A stretch of DNA of 5,960 bases from an uncultured Clostridia bacterium (GTDB lineage Bacteria > Bacillota > Clostridia > Christensenellales > Borkfalkiaceae). A model generated the notes under the pieces. The model worked only from the letters and a program-made list of their open reading frames with translations, was not told where the DNA came from and did no database searches. Each line of letters begins with the position of its first letter. Position 1 is the stretch's first letter. This document shows, piece by piece, positions 1 to 5,287 of the stretch. A program made the translations under genes and the position numbers. The stretch covers positions 1 to 5,960 of the forward strand of contig CAMWUS010000091.1 of assembly GCA_947177495.1 (NCBI GenBank), given 5' to 3'.

Positions 1-1
1 G

Positions 2-310
2 CTTTGGAAAATTCCCAAAATTACGGACGGGAAAGAGGTGTTTCAGTTTTCCGTCGGAGTCAGTCAGTGCGACCGTTTTCATCATGCCAACAACACGCGC
101 TATGCCGATTTCTTTACCGATTGCTTTACTTGGGAAGAAATGCGCCGCCCTGTTGAGTCTTTCCAAATTTCTTATTCCAAGCAGGCAAAATTCGGTGCGG
201 AGCTTTGCATGGTGCGCCACGATGAAGAGGACTATTCGCTTTGTGAGGCGCGGACGAACGGAGATACGCTTACGCAATTTCGTATACGGTTCGGGGAAAA
301 ACCCGTTTAA
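2..310 (+). CDS. Acyl-ACP thioesterase, C-terminal hotdog domain (5' end outside window)
   Basis: The reading frame is open from the left edge to a TAA at 308-310, so this is the last 102 residues of a longer protein. A GTG at 38 is in frame but is unlikely to be the true start, because the preceding residues continue the fold. The product resembles the second hotdog domain of acyl-ACP thioesterases (FatA/FatB type, usually about 240-250 residues in bacteria), which release free fatty acids from acyl carrier protein in the cytoplasm. The evidence is the block HHANNTRYADF encoded near 80-112, matching the family pattern NGHxNNxRYxD, and the later block ISYSKQAKFG near 167-196, matching the family's I-x-Y-K-x-E strand. 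Two positions look altered: the Asn of N-x-H is Phe (codon 77-79) and the Glu of the later strand is Gln (codon 182-184). The following gene begins 21 nt downstream. Family assignment is fairly secure, but activity is uncertain. Confidence 0.75.
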   Translation, partial: LWKIPKITDGKEVFQFSVGVSQCDRFHHANNTRYADFFTDCFTWEEMRRPVESFQISYSKQAKFGAELCMVRHDEEDYSLCEARTNGDTLTQFRIRFGEKPV

Positions 311-331
311 ACTTCGGGAGAATACACGGTT

Positions 332-796
332 ATGGTAATAAAACAAGCAATCAAGAAGTACGTAGATATTCTGAAAAGACTGTTCGTCGCGTTCAGCGTT
401 GTGGTAATCCCGTCGTTTATGGTGTGTCTCGTATACGCTTTTACGGGAGCATTGGCGTTTTGCATTATTGCGCCCGCACTCGGTATCGTGTATCTCGTCG
501 TTTACGCGTTCTATGCACTTAAAATTTCTATGGGAACGGTAATCGGAACGGAGATCACGGACAAAGTCGTACACTTAAAAACCAAGCGCAAAACGTTTAC
601 TTACGATGTGCGTAGGGGGTGCGTGGACGTGAAAGTAAAGAAAAACAAATTCATCGCTACTTTCCAAACGCAGGATTCGCGCGATAAGTTTGTTTTCCTG
701 CGCCGTTTCGCCGTTTTCGGGAGCGGCGCCGAGCAGTTTACGGTAGAGGATATTCGCGCGTTCTATCCCGCGTTGGATGAGGAAACTTGCGAATAA
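332..796 (+). CDS. Small membrane protein with two TM helices and a soluble C-terminal domain, function unknown
   Basis: This 154-residue protein starts at ATG 332, with a GGGAG ribosome binding site at 316-320. Residues 1-16 are basic, residues about 17-38 and 41-63 are two strongly hydrophobic stretches separated by a Thr-Gly turn, and residues 64-154 are hydrophilic. By the positive-inside rule both ends should be cytoplasmic, giving a helical hairpin anchor. The tail alternates short hydrophobic and charged segments (for example IATFQTQDSRDKFVFLRRF, about residues 108-126) and then has an acidic end. This predicts a mainly beta structure with a final helix. The layout of two helices plus a PH-like beta domain resembles YcxB-like membrane proteins, but I see no diagnostic motif and do not assign the family. 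The gene lies 21 nt after the thioesterase and is probably co-transcribed with it, which hints at an envelope or lipid role without proving one. Confidence 0.7.
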   Translation: MVIKQAIKKYVDILKRLFVAFSVVVIPSFMVCLVYAFTGALAFCIIAPALGIVYLVVYAFYALKISMGTVIGTEITDKVVHLKTKRKTFTYDVRRGCVDVKVKKNKFIATFQTQDSRDKFVFLRRFAVFGSGAEQFTVEDIRAFYPALDEETCE

Positions 797-797
797 A

Positions 798-841
798 GAA
801 TATACATTTATTTGTTATATGCAGCATAATTATGTATATTC
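798..841. repeat. Perfect 10-bp inverted repeat in the argG upstream region
   Basis: GAATATACAT at 798-807 is the exact reverse complement of ATGTATATTC at 832-841, with 24 nt between them. The left arm begins two bases after the stop codon of the membrane protein gene. At RNA level the arms are almost all A-U with a long loop, so a stable hairpin is unlikely. At DNA level the pair could bind a dimeric regulator. I cannot name the regulator. Confidence 0.6.
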
Positions 842-870
842 ACAATTTTCTTGCGGATTATATACATTTA
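800..870 (+). repeat. 11-bp direct repeat ATATACATTTA, copies 60 bp apart
   Basis: ATATACATTTA occurs at 800-810 and again at 860-870. Its core also occurs inverted as ATGTATAT at 832-839. The three copies are therefore spread over 71 bp upstream of the argG promoter in the order forward, reverse, forward. The region is AT-rich, so some repetition is expected by chance, but an exact 11-mer within 171 bp is notable. Confidence 0.6.
821..838. promoter_or_regulatory. Possible ArgR operator (ARG box), weak
   Basis: CATAATTATG at 825-834 is a perfect palindrome. Aligned on its centre, the 18 bp at 821-838 match the classical ARG box pattern (AATGAATWWWWATTCATA) at about 12 positions, including the AT-WWWW-AT core and one flanking base on each side. 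The outer TGA and TCA triplets are imperfect. ArgR hexamers normally bind such boxes upstream of arginine biosynthesis operons, so the location fits. The box lies about 100 bp upstream of the predicted transcription start, farther than is typical, and no argR gene is visible. This is a candidate only. Confidence 0.25.
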
Positions 871-890
871 AACGTGAAATAATTTTTTAG

Positions 891-924
891 GAAGGGGTGC
901 AAATGCTTGACTTGCACTCCTTTT
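891..924 (+). terminator. Probable intrinsic terminator of the thioesterase/membrane protein unit
   Basis: AAGGGGTGCAA (892-902) pairs with TTGCACTCCTT (912-922) in an 11-bp stem with one G-U wobble, and G891 may add a wobble with T923. The loop is nine nucleotides (903-911). A run of four T residues (921-924) begins within the 3' arm, followed by the pyrimidine-rich CTCT. The T-run is short, so termination may be partial. It lies about 95 nt after the stop codon of the membrane protein gene and is the only terminator-like structure before argG. The next operon's -35 box lies in the loop. Confidence 0.55.
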
Positions 925-935
925 CTCTATATAAT
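907..935 (+). promoter_or_regulatory. Sigma-A type promoter for the arginine operon
   Basis: TTGACT at 907-912 matches the -35 consensus at 5 of 6 positions, and TATAAT at 930-935 is a perfect -10 box. The spacer is exactly 17 bp. Transcription should start near 941-943, giving a short leader of about 25 nt before the argG ATG at 968. That leaves no room for a riboswitch or T-box, so control is more likely at initiation, through a DNA-binding repressor. Confidence 0.85.
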
Positions 936-954
936 AATGAAAGTACTAAAAATG

Positions 955-960
955 AAGGAA
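955..960 (+). promoter_or_regulatory. Ribosome binding site of argG
   Basis: AAGGAA lies 7 nt before the ATG at 968. It is the only purine-rich site in the short leader and fixes the argG start. Confidence 0.7.
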
Positions 961-967
961 TACAAAC

Positions 968-2197
968 ATGGAAAAGAAAATTAAGAAGGTAGTGCTTGCA
1001 TATTCGGGCGGGTTGGATACGTCCATCATTATCCCCTGGTTAAAAGAGAATTACGACAACTGCGAAGTCGTTGCTGTTTCGGGCGACGTCGGTCAGGGAA
1101 CGGAGCTCGACGGATTGGAAGAGAAAGCACTCAGAACGGGTGCGTCCAAGCTTTACGTGCTCGATTTGAAGAAAGAATTCGTAGAAGATTATATTTTCCC
1201 TACGGTGCAGGCTGGTGCGGTTTACGAGGATAAATATTTGCTCGGAACCTCATTTGCACGTCCCGTAATCGCTAAAGCGCTTGTGGAGATTGCCATTAAA
1301 GAAAATGCGGACGCCATTTGCCACGGTTGCACGGGTAAGGGGAACGATCAGGTGCGTTTCGAGCTTGCAATTAAGGCGTTCGCACCCGAGCTTACCATTA
1401 TCGCGCCTTGGAGAATTTGGGATATTAAGAGCCGCGAAGAGGAAATCGAGTATGCGGAAGCGCACCACATTCCTTTGAAAATTAACCGCGAAACCAACTA
1501 TTCCAAGGATAAAAACTTGTGGCATCTTTCGCACGAGGGCTTGGATTTGGAAGATCCCGCAAGCGAGCCCAAATACGAAAAAGAGGGCTTCTTGGAGATG
1601 GGCGTATCGCCTATGTTGGCGCCCGATAACCCTACGTATTGCACCATTCATTTCGAAAAGGGTATTCCCACCGCAATCGACGGGAAACGTCTCGGAGCAG
1701 TTGCTCTCATAGAAAAGCTCAATGAAATCGGCGGAAAGAACGGCGTTGGTCTTGCCGATCTCGTGGAAAACCGTCTTGTCGGTATGAAGTCGCGCGGCGT
1801 GTACGAAACTCCCGGCGGTACCATTTTGTACGAAGCGCACCGCCTTTTGGAGACCATTTGTCTCGACAAGGCAACGATGCACTATAAACAGCTGATTGCA
1901 ATTAAATTCGGCGAGATGGTGTACGACGGGCAATGGTTTACGCCTTTGCGCGAGGCTCTCTCCGCATTCGTCAGCAAAACGCAGGAGACGGTGACGGGCG
2001 ACGTCAAGCTTCGTATTTACAAGGGGAATATTTCGAGCGCAGGTATTTCCTCGCCCAATTCGCTTTACAGCGGCGATATTGCCACGTTCGACGACGACGG
2101 CGGCGCATATTCTCAAAAGGATTCGGAAGGCTTCATCAACTTGTTCGGGCTTCCCATTAAGGTGAAAGCACTTCTCGAGAAGAAGAAGCTCAAATAA
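968..2197 (+). CDS. argG: Argininosuccinate synthase
   Basis: ArgG joins citrulline and aspartate, using ATP, to form argininosuccinate, the penultimate step of arginine synthesis in the cytoplasm. The 409-residue product has the usual family length and is complete. The N-terminal ATP pyrophosphatase loop AYSGGLDTS is at residues 11-19. SFARP is at 95-99, and the aspartate/citrulline-binding block HGCTGKGNDQVRFE is at 119-132. The synthase domain carries YSKDKNLWHLSHEG at 178-191 and YETPGGTILYEAHR at 279-292. The C-terminal KGNISSAGISSPNSLYSGD segment (352-370) matches the family's tetramerisation region, though the common GRKSP is here GISSP. ATG 968 is the only sensible start. The stop TAA shares its last base with the argC ATG, so the two genes are translationally coupled. 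Being first in the operon, argG is driven directly by the promoter at 907-935. I see no argH in the window. Confidence 0.97.
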   Translation: MEKKIKKVVLAYSGGLDTSIIIPWLKENYDNCEVVAVSGDVGQGTELDGLEEKALRTGASKLYVLDLKKEFVEDYIFPTVQAGAVYEDKYLLGTSFARPVIAKALVEIAIKENADAICHGCTGKGNDQVRFELAIKAFAPELTIIAPWRIWDIKSREEEIEYAEAHHIPLKINRETNYSKDKNLWHLSHEGLDLEDPASEPKYEKEGFLEMGVSPMLAPDNPTYCTIHFEKGIPTAIDGKRLGAVALIEKLNEIGGKNGVGLADLVENRLVGMKSRGVYETPGGTILYEAHRLLETICLDKATMHYKQLIAIKFGEMVYDGQWFTPLREALSAFVSKTQETVTGDVKLRIYKGNISSAGISSPNSLYSGDIATFDDDGGAYSQKDSEGFINLFGLPIKVKALLEKKKLK

Positions 2198-3120
2198 TGG
2201 TTCGCGTATTTATCGACGGAAAAGCAGGAACTACGGGTCTCGGAATATTTGACCGATTGGAAAAGAGGGGGGACGTTACAGTTCTCTCTCTTTCTGAGGA
2301 GTTGAGGAAAGATACGGCGGCGCGCAGAGACGCGATAAACGCGGCGGACGTCGTATTTTTATGTTTACCCGACGATGCGGCGCGGGAAGCGGTCACGCTC
2401 TGCGAGAACGAGAAAACGGTGATCATCGACGCATCAACCGCGCACAGAACGCAAGAGGGGTGGGCGTACGGTTTCCCCGAGCTTTCCAAGGAGCACCGTG
2501 CAAAAATCGCTTCGTCAAAACGAATCGCAAATCCAGGGTGCTACGCGAGCGGGTTTATTTCACTTGTTCGCCCTCTGATTGAAAACGGCATTGCGCCGAA
2601 TGACTATCCGTTCGTCTGCCATGCGGTAAGCGGGTATTCGGGCGCGGGGAAAAAAGCGATTGCGCAGTATAACGACGAAAACAGGGATTGCCTTCTCGAT
2701 ACGCCAAGACTTTACGCACTCGGGCTTACGCATAAACACTTGCCCGAAATGGTAAAGCAATGCCGTTTAACGCGGGAACCGATTTTCAATCCGTATATCT
2801 GCGATTATTACAGCGGTATGAGCGTGAGCGTTCCTCTCTTTACCGATATGCTGAAAAAGCGGGTAAGTGTAGAAGAGCTTATCGAGTTATACACGGCGCA
2901 GTACGGCACGAGCAAGTTTATCCGCGTAGGGCAGGAAGAGAGCGGGTTTGTTTCCGCAAACAACCTGTGCGGGACAAACAGAATGGAAATTCTCGTCCAC
3001 GGGAACGGGGAGCGAATATTGCTCACCTCGCGTTTCGACAACCTCGGGAAAGGCGCTTCGGGTGCGGCAATCCAAAACATGAATATCGTGTTGGGACTTG
3101 ACGAAAGCACCGGCTTATGA
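2197..3120 (+). CDS. argC: N-acetyl-gamma-glutamyl-phosphate reductase, type 2 (short form)
   Basis: ArgC reduces N-acetylglutamyl-5-phosphate to N-acetylglutamate semialdehyde with NADPH. The 307-residue protein begins with the nucleotide-binding loop GKAGTTG (residues 8-14) and continues with LCLPDDAAREAV (55-66) and IDASTAHR (77-84). The catalytic cysteine is Cys115 in NPGCYASG (112-119). AVSGYSGAGK is at 143-152, the catalytic His lies in THKHLPEM (178-185), and DNLGKGASGAAIQN is at 281-294. The length and these exact blocks are those of the type-2 subfamily (about 310 residues), known mainly from proteobacteria, rather than the roughly 345-residue type 1 of Bacillus. The start overlaps the argG stop (TAATG). 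Its ribosome binding site must lie inside argG, where the purine-rich GAGAAGAAGAAG at 2177-2188 is suitable. The last codons carry the -35 box of an internal promoter. Confidence 0.96.
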   Translation: MVRVFIDGKAGTTGLGIFDRLEKRGDVTVLSLSEELRKDTAARRDAINAADVVFLCLPDDAAREAVTLCENEKTVIIDASTAHRTQEGWAYGFPELSKEHRAKIASSKRIANPGCYASGFISLVRPLIENGIAPNDYPFVCHAVSGYSGAGKKAIAQYNDENRDCLLDTPRLYALGLTHKHLPEMVKQCRLTREPIFNPYICDYYSGMSVSVPLFTDMLKKRVSVEELIELYTAQYGTSKFIRVGQEESGFVSANNLCGTNRMEILVHGNGERILLTSRFDNLGKGASGAAIQNMNIVLGLDESTGL

Positions 3121-3126
3121 TATAAT
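3098..3126 (+). promoter_or_regulatory. Internal sigma-A type promoter upstream of argJ
   Basis: TTGACG at 3098-3103 (5 of 6 match) and TATAAT at 3121-3126 (6 of 6) are separated by exactly 17 bp, the same geometry as the argG promoter. The -35 box is formed by the Leu301-Asp302 codons of argC, and the -10 box starts one base after the argC stop. Transcription would start near 3132-3134, giving a leader of about 26 nt to the argJ ATG. It could supply argJ, argB and argD independently of argG and argC. Confidence 0.7.
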
Positions 3127-3145
3127 ACAAACAGTGTATTTTTTT
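3124..3145. promoter_or_regulatory. Short dyad with T-run over the argJ promoter start site
   Basis: AATACA (3124-3129) and TGTATT (3135-3140) form a perfect 6-bp inverted repeat with a 5-nt centre, and a run of seven T follows (3139-3145). The dyad covers the end of the -10 box and the predicted start site, the classical place for a repressor operator. As RNA in read-through transcripts from argC it would be a very weak terminator, since only one G-C pair is present. The ATACA/TGTAT arms resemble the ATATACAT elements upstream of argG, which may or may not be meaningful. Confidence 0.4.
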
Positions 3146-3158
3146 GCAGAGTGATAAA

Positions 3159-4376
3159 ATGGAGCTAAAGGAAATAACGGGCGGCGTATGCGCCCCCAAG
3201 GGCTTCCGCGCAAACGGTGTGCATTGCGGAATCCGTAAAAACAAAACGAAAAAAGACCTCGCGCTGATCGTTGCCGAAAAACGTTGCACGTGCGCGGGCG
3301 TTTATACCACGAATCTCGTAAAGGGCGCGCCCATTCTCGTTACAAAGAAAAACATTGCCGACGGCTATGCACAGGCGGTAATCGTAAACAGCGGCAACGC
3401 CAATACCTGCAATGCAAACGGTGTGGAAATTGCCGACGGAATGTGCAAGCTCGTAGAGGAGTATACGGGAATTGCGGCAAACGACGTGGTTGTTGCAAGC
3501 ACGGGCGTTATCGGTCAACCGCTCTCTTTGGAGCCCATTGCGGGCGGAATGAAAGAGCTTGCGAACGGGCTCGGCGACAACAGCACGGCTGCGGCGGAAG
3601 CGATTATGACCACGGACACCGTAAAGAAAGAAATTGCGTTTTCTTTTGAACTCGGCGGGAAGCAATGTCATATCGGTGCGATTTGCAAGGGCGTGGGCAT
3701 GATTTGCCCGAATATGGCAACGCTTTTGATGTTCGTGACAACCGACGTTGCTATTACTCCTCAAATGCTGCAAAAGGCGATTTCGGCAGACGTAAAGAAA
3801 TCGCTCAACATGTTAAGCGTCGATCGGGATACTTCCACCAACGATACGTTCTGCATTTTGGCGAGCGGGCTTGCTGGGAATACCGAAATTACAGCGGCAA
3901 ACGGCGATTACCGTAAATTCTGCGAAGCGCTACACGCAGTTACGAGCGCCATGTGCCGTAAGCTTGCGCGCGACGGCGAGGGGGCGACCAAGCTCATCGA
4001 ATGCCACGTAGCGGGAGCCAAACGGCAAAGCGACGCACGGATCAGCGCGAAGTCGGTTATCAACTCCAACCTCTTAAAGGCGGCGATTTTCGGTAGCGAC
4101 GCAAACTGGGGGCGCGTGCTCTGCGCTTTGGGCTACTCGGGAGCGAAGCTTGACGTAAACAAAATCGACCTTACGTTCGCATCTAAGGCGGGAGAGCTCC
4201 CCGTTTGTAAAAACGGCGCGGGCATAGAATTTTCCGAAGAGCTTGCCAAAAAGGTTTTGGGTGAAGAGGAGATACGCATTCTCGTGGAGCTTAACGACGG
4301 GAAGTACGAAGCTACCGCATGGGGCTGCGACTTGACGTACGACTACGTGAAAATCAACGGCGATTACAGGACGTAA
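3159..4376 (+). CDS. argJ: Glutamate N-acetyltransferase / ornithine acetyltransferase
   Basis: ArgJ transfers the acetyl group of N-acetylornithine to glutamate, closing the cyclic pathway. Some members also use acetyl-CoA to make N-acetylglutamate. The 405-residue length is typical. The precursor cleaves itself before the nucleophilic threonine, here Thr188 in PNMATLL (residues 184-190), so ATLL stands in for the usual ATML. That would give alpha and beta chains of about 187 and 218 residues. The oxyanion Thr-Gly pair lies in STGVIG (114-119), and KGVGMICP (177-184) and DGEGATK (272-278) are family signatures. ATG 3159 is chosen over an in-frame TTG at 3144 because the family begins close to its GGVxAPKGF block and AGAGTG (3148-3153) is a plausible, if imperfect, ribosome binding site. 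The protein has 16 cysteines, unusually many, which fits an anaerobic host. No argA is visible, but its absence from the genome cannot be judged. Confidence 0.96.
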   Translation: MELKEITGGVCAPKGFRANGVHCGIRKNKTKKDLALIVAEKRCTCAGVYTTNLVKGAPILVTKKNIADGYAQAVIVNSGNANTCNANGVEIADGMCKLVEEYTGIAANDVVVASTGVIGQPLSLEPIAGGMKELANGLGDNSTAAAEAIMTTDTVKKEIAFSFELGGKQCHIGAICKGVGMICPNMATLLMFVTTDVAITPQMLQKAISADVKKSLNMLSVDRDTSTNDTFCILASGLAGNTEITAANGDYRKFCEALHAVTSAMCRKLARDGEGATKLIECHVAGAKRQSDARISAKSVINSNLLKAAIFGSDANWGRVLCALGYSGAKLDVNKIDLTFASKAGELPVCKNGAGIEFSEELAKKVLGEEEIRILVELNDGKYEATAWGCDLTYDYVKINGDYRT

Positions 4377-4381
4377 ACGAT

Positions 4382-4386
4382 AGGAG
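4382..4386 (+). promoter_or_regulatory. Ribosome binding site that fixes the argB start
   Basis: AGGAG lies 7 nt before GTG 4394. It supports this GTG over the in-frame ATG at 4319, which would lie 58 nt inside argJ and add 25 residues with no family counterpart. Confidence 0.8.
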
Positions 4387-4393
4387 AACACAG

Positions 4394-5251
4394 GTGATAG
4401 GTGAAGAGGCAAGGGCGGAGTTATTGCTCGAAGCAATGCCCTATATCGAGAAATACCAAAACAGGATCCTCGTAATAAAATACGGCGGAAACGCAATGCT
4501 CGGCGACGACTTTAAGTGGTCGGTCATGCGCGATTTAACGCTTTTGCGTTTTGTGGGAATTAAAATCGTTTTGGTACACGGAGGCGGTCCCGAAATTTCC
4601 CAAACGCTTGACCGCATGGGAATTCAATCGCGTTTCGTAAACGGTTTGCGCTATACCGACGAGCAAACAGCGGAAGTCGTGCGCATGGTGTTAGCGGGCA
4701 AGGTAAATAAAGAGCTCGTACATATTCTCGGCGCGCAGGGCGCTAAGGCAATGGGGATTTGCGGAATCGACGGAAAGATGCTCGACTGCGAAAAGGAGAG
4801 CGAGGAACTCGGTTTCGTCGGCAAAATCAAAAAGGTAAATACGACCATTATCGAAGACGCGTTGAACGCGGGCTACCTTCCCGTCATTTCAACCGTCGGG
4901 TACGATGACGAGGGGCATATATACAACGTAAATGCCGATACGGCGGCTTCCGCAATCGCGGGAGAACTGAAAGCAGAGAGCCTCATTCTCATGACGGATA
5001 TCCGCGGACTGCTTCGCGATAAGGGACGCGAGGATAGTCTCATTAAAAAAGTTTACGTTTCCGACATTCCTTCGCTTATCAACGAGGGTGTGATTTCGGG
5101 GGGGATGATTCCCAAAGTAAACTGCTGTAAAGATACGATCCGTAACGGCGTAACCCGCGTTTTCATTATCGACGGAAGGGTGAAACATTCCGTGTTGTTG
5201 GAATTGCTCTCGGACGAGGGTCTTGGAACAATGTTTGTAAAAGGTGACTGA
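4394..5251 (+). CDS. argB: Acetylglutamate kinase
   Basis: ArgB phosphorylates N-acetylglutamate with ATP, usually the feedback-controlled step of the cyclic pathway. Translated from GTG 4394 the product has 285 residues, a normal length for this amino acid kinase family. KYGGNAM (29-35) holds the catalytic lysine, HGGGP (62-66) is the phosphate loop, and FVNGLRYTD (81-89) and NVNADTAAS (178-186) bind substrate. LMTDIRGLL (199-207) and ISGGMIPK (234-241, Lys241) contact ATP. An N-terminal helix (about residues 3-22, with LLEAMPYI) precedes the kinase core, and the C-terminus has KHSVLLELLSDEGLGTM (264-280). Both resemble arginine-inhibited hexameric kinases such as the Thermotoga enzyme, so inhibition by arginine is likely, as an inference from the resemblance. 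The gene lies 17 nt after argJ. Tandem stops TGA-TAG fall in the loop of a hairpin. Confidence 0.96.
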   Translation: MIGEEARAELLLEAMPYIEKYQNRILVIKYGGNAMLGDDFKWSVMRDLTLLRFVGIKIVLVHGGGPEISQTLDRMGIQSRFVNGLRYTDEQTAEVVRMVLAGKVNKELVHILGAQGAKAMGICGIDGKMLDCEKESEELGFVGKIKKVNTTIIEDALNAGYLPVISTVGYDDEGHIYNVNADTAASAIAGELKAESLILMTDIRGLLRDKGREDSLIKKVYVSDIPSLINEGVISGGMIPKVNCCKDTIRNGVTRVFIIDGRVKHSVLLELLSDEGLGTMFVKGD

Positions 5252-5265
5252 TAGGTCACTTTTTT
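5239..5265 (+). terminator. Hairpin with T-run at the argB-argD junction (possible partial terminator)
   Basis: AAAAGGTGAC (5239-5248) pairs with GTCACTTTTT (5255-5264) in a 10-bp stem with one G-U wobble. The six-base loop TGATAG contains the argB stop TGA and an in-frame TAG. Six T residues (5260-5265) run through the base of the 3' arm and just beyond it, as in an intrinsic terminator. It lies 22 nt before the argD start, so full termination would cut argD off. Partial termination, RNA 3'-end protection or processing is more likely. A ribosome finishing argB would cover the 5' arm and oppose folding. Confidence 0.5.
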
Positions 5266-5287
5266 CGCGTAAGCAAGCGAGGCAGAA

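Noticed and set aside
819..890. A 23-codon reading frame (ATG 819, TAG 888) ending just before the hairpin at 891, suggesting a leader peptide with attenuation.
   Set aside because: It has no ribosome binding site, only one arginine codon, and lies upstream of the strong argG promoter, so the argG transcript would not contain it. An AT-rich spacer easily gives such a frame.
936..967. A riboswitch or T-box in the argG leader.
   Set aside because: The predicted leader is only about 25 nt and has no room for a structured element.
1250..2116. A 288-codon open frame on the - strand inside argG.
   Set aside because: It lies wholly within a well-supported argG, and its translation shows no family motif. 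It is a shadow of the codon bias on the other strand.
3165..3773. A 202-codon open frame on the - strand inside argJ.
   Set aside because: It overlaps the conserved argJ coding region, and its product is rich in Arg, His and Cys without a recognisable domain, as is typical of antisense shadows.
4332..4360. TTGACG at 4332-4337 as a -35 box for a promoter before argB.
   Set aside because: No -10-like hexamer occurs at 16-18 bp downstream. The sequence there is GC-mixed argJ coding DNA.
4319..4393. An extended argB start at ATG 4319 inside argJ.
   Set aside because: The extra 25 residues are argJ codons read in another frame and match nothing in the kinase family. GTG 4394 has a good AGGAG site at the right distance.
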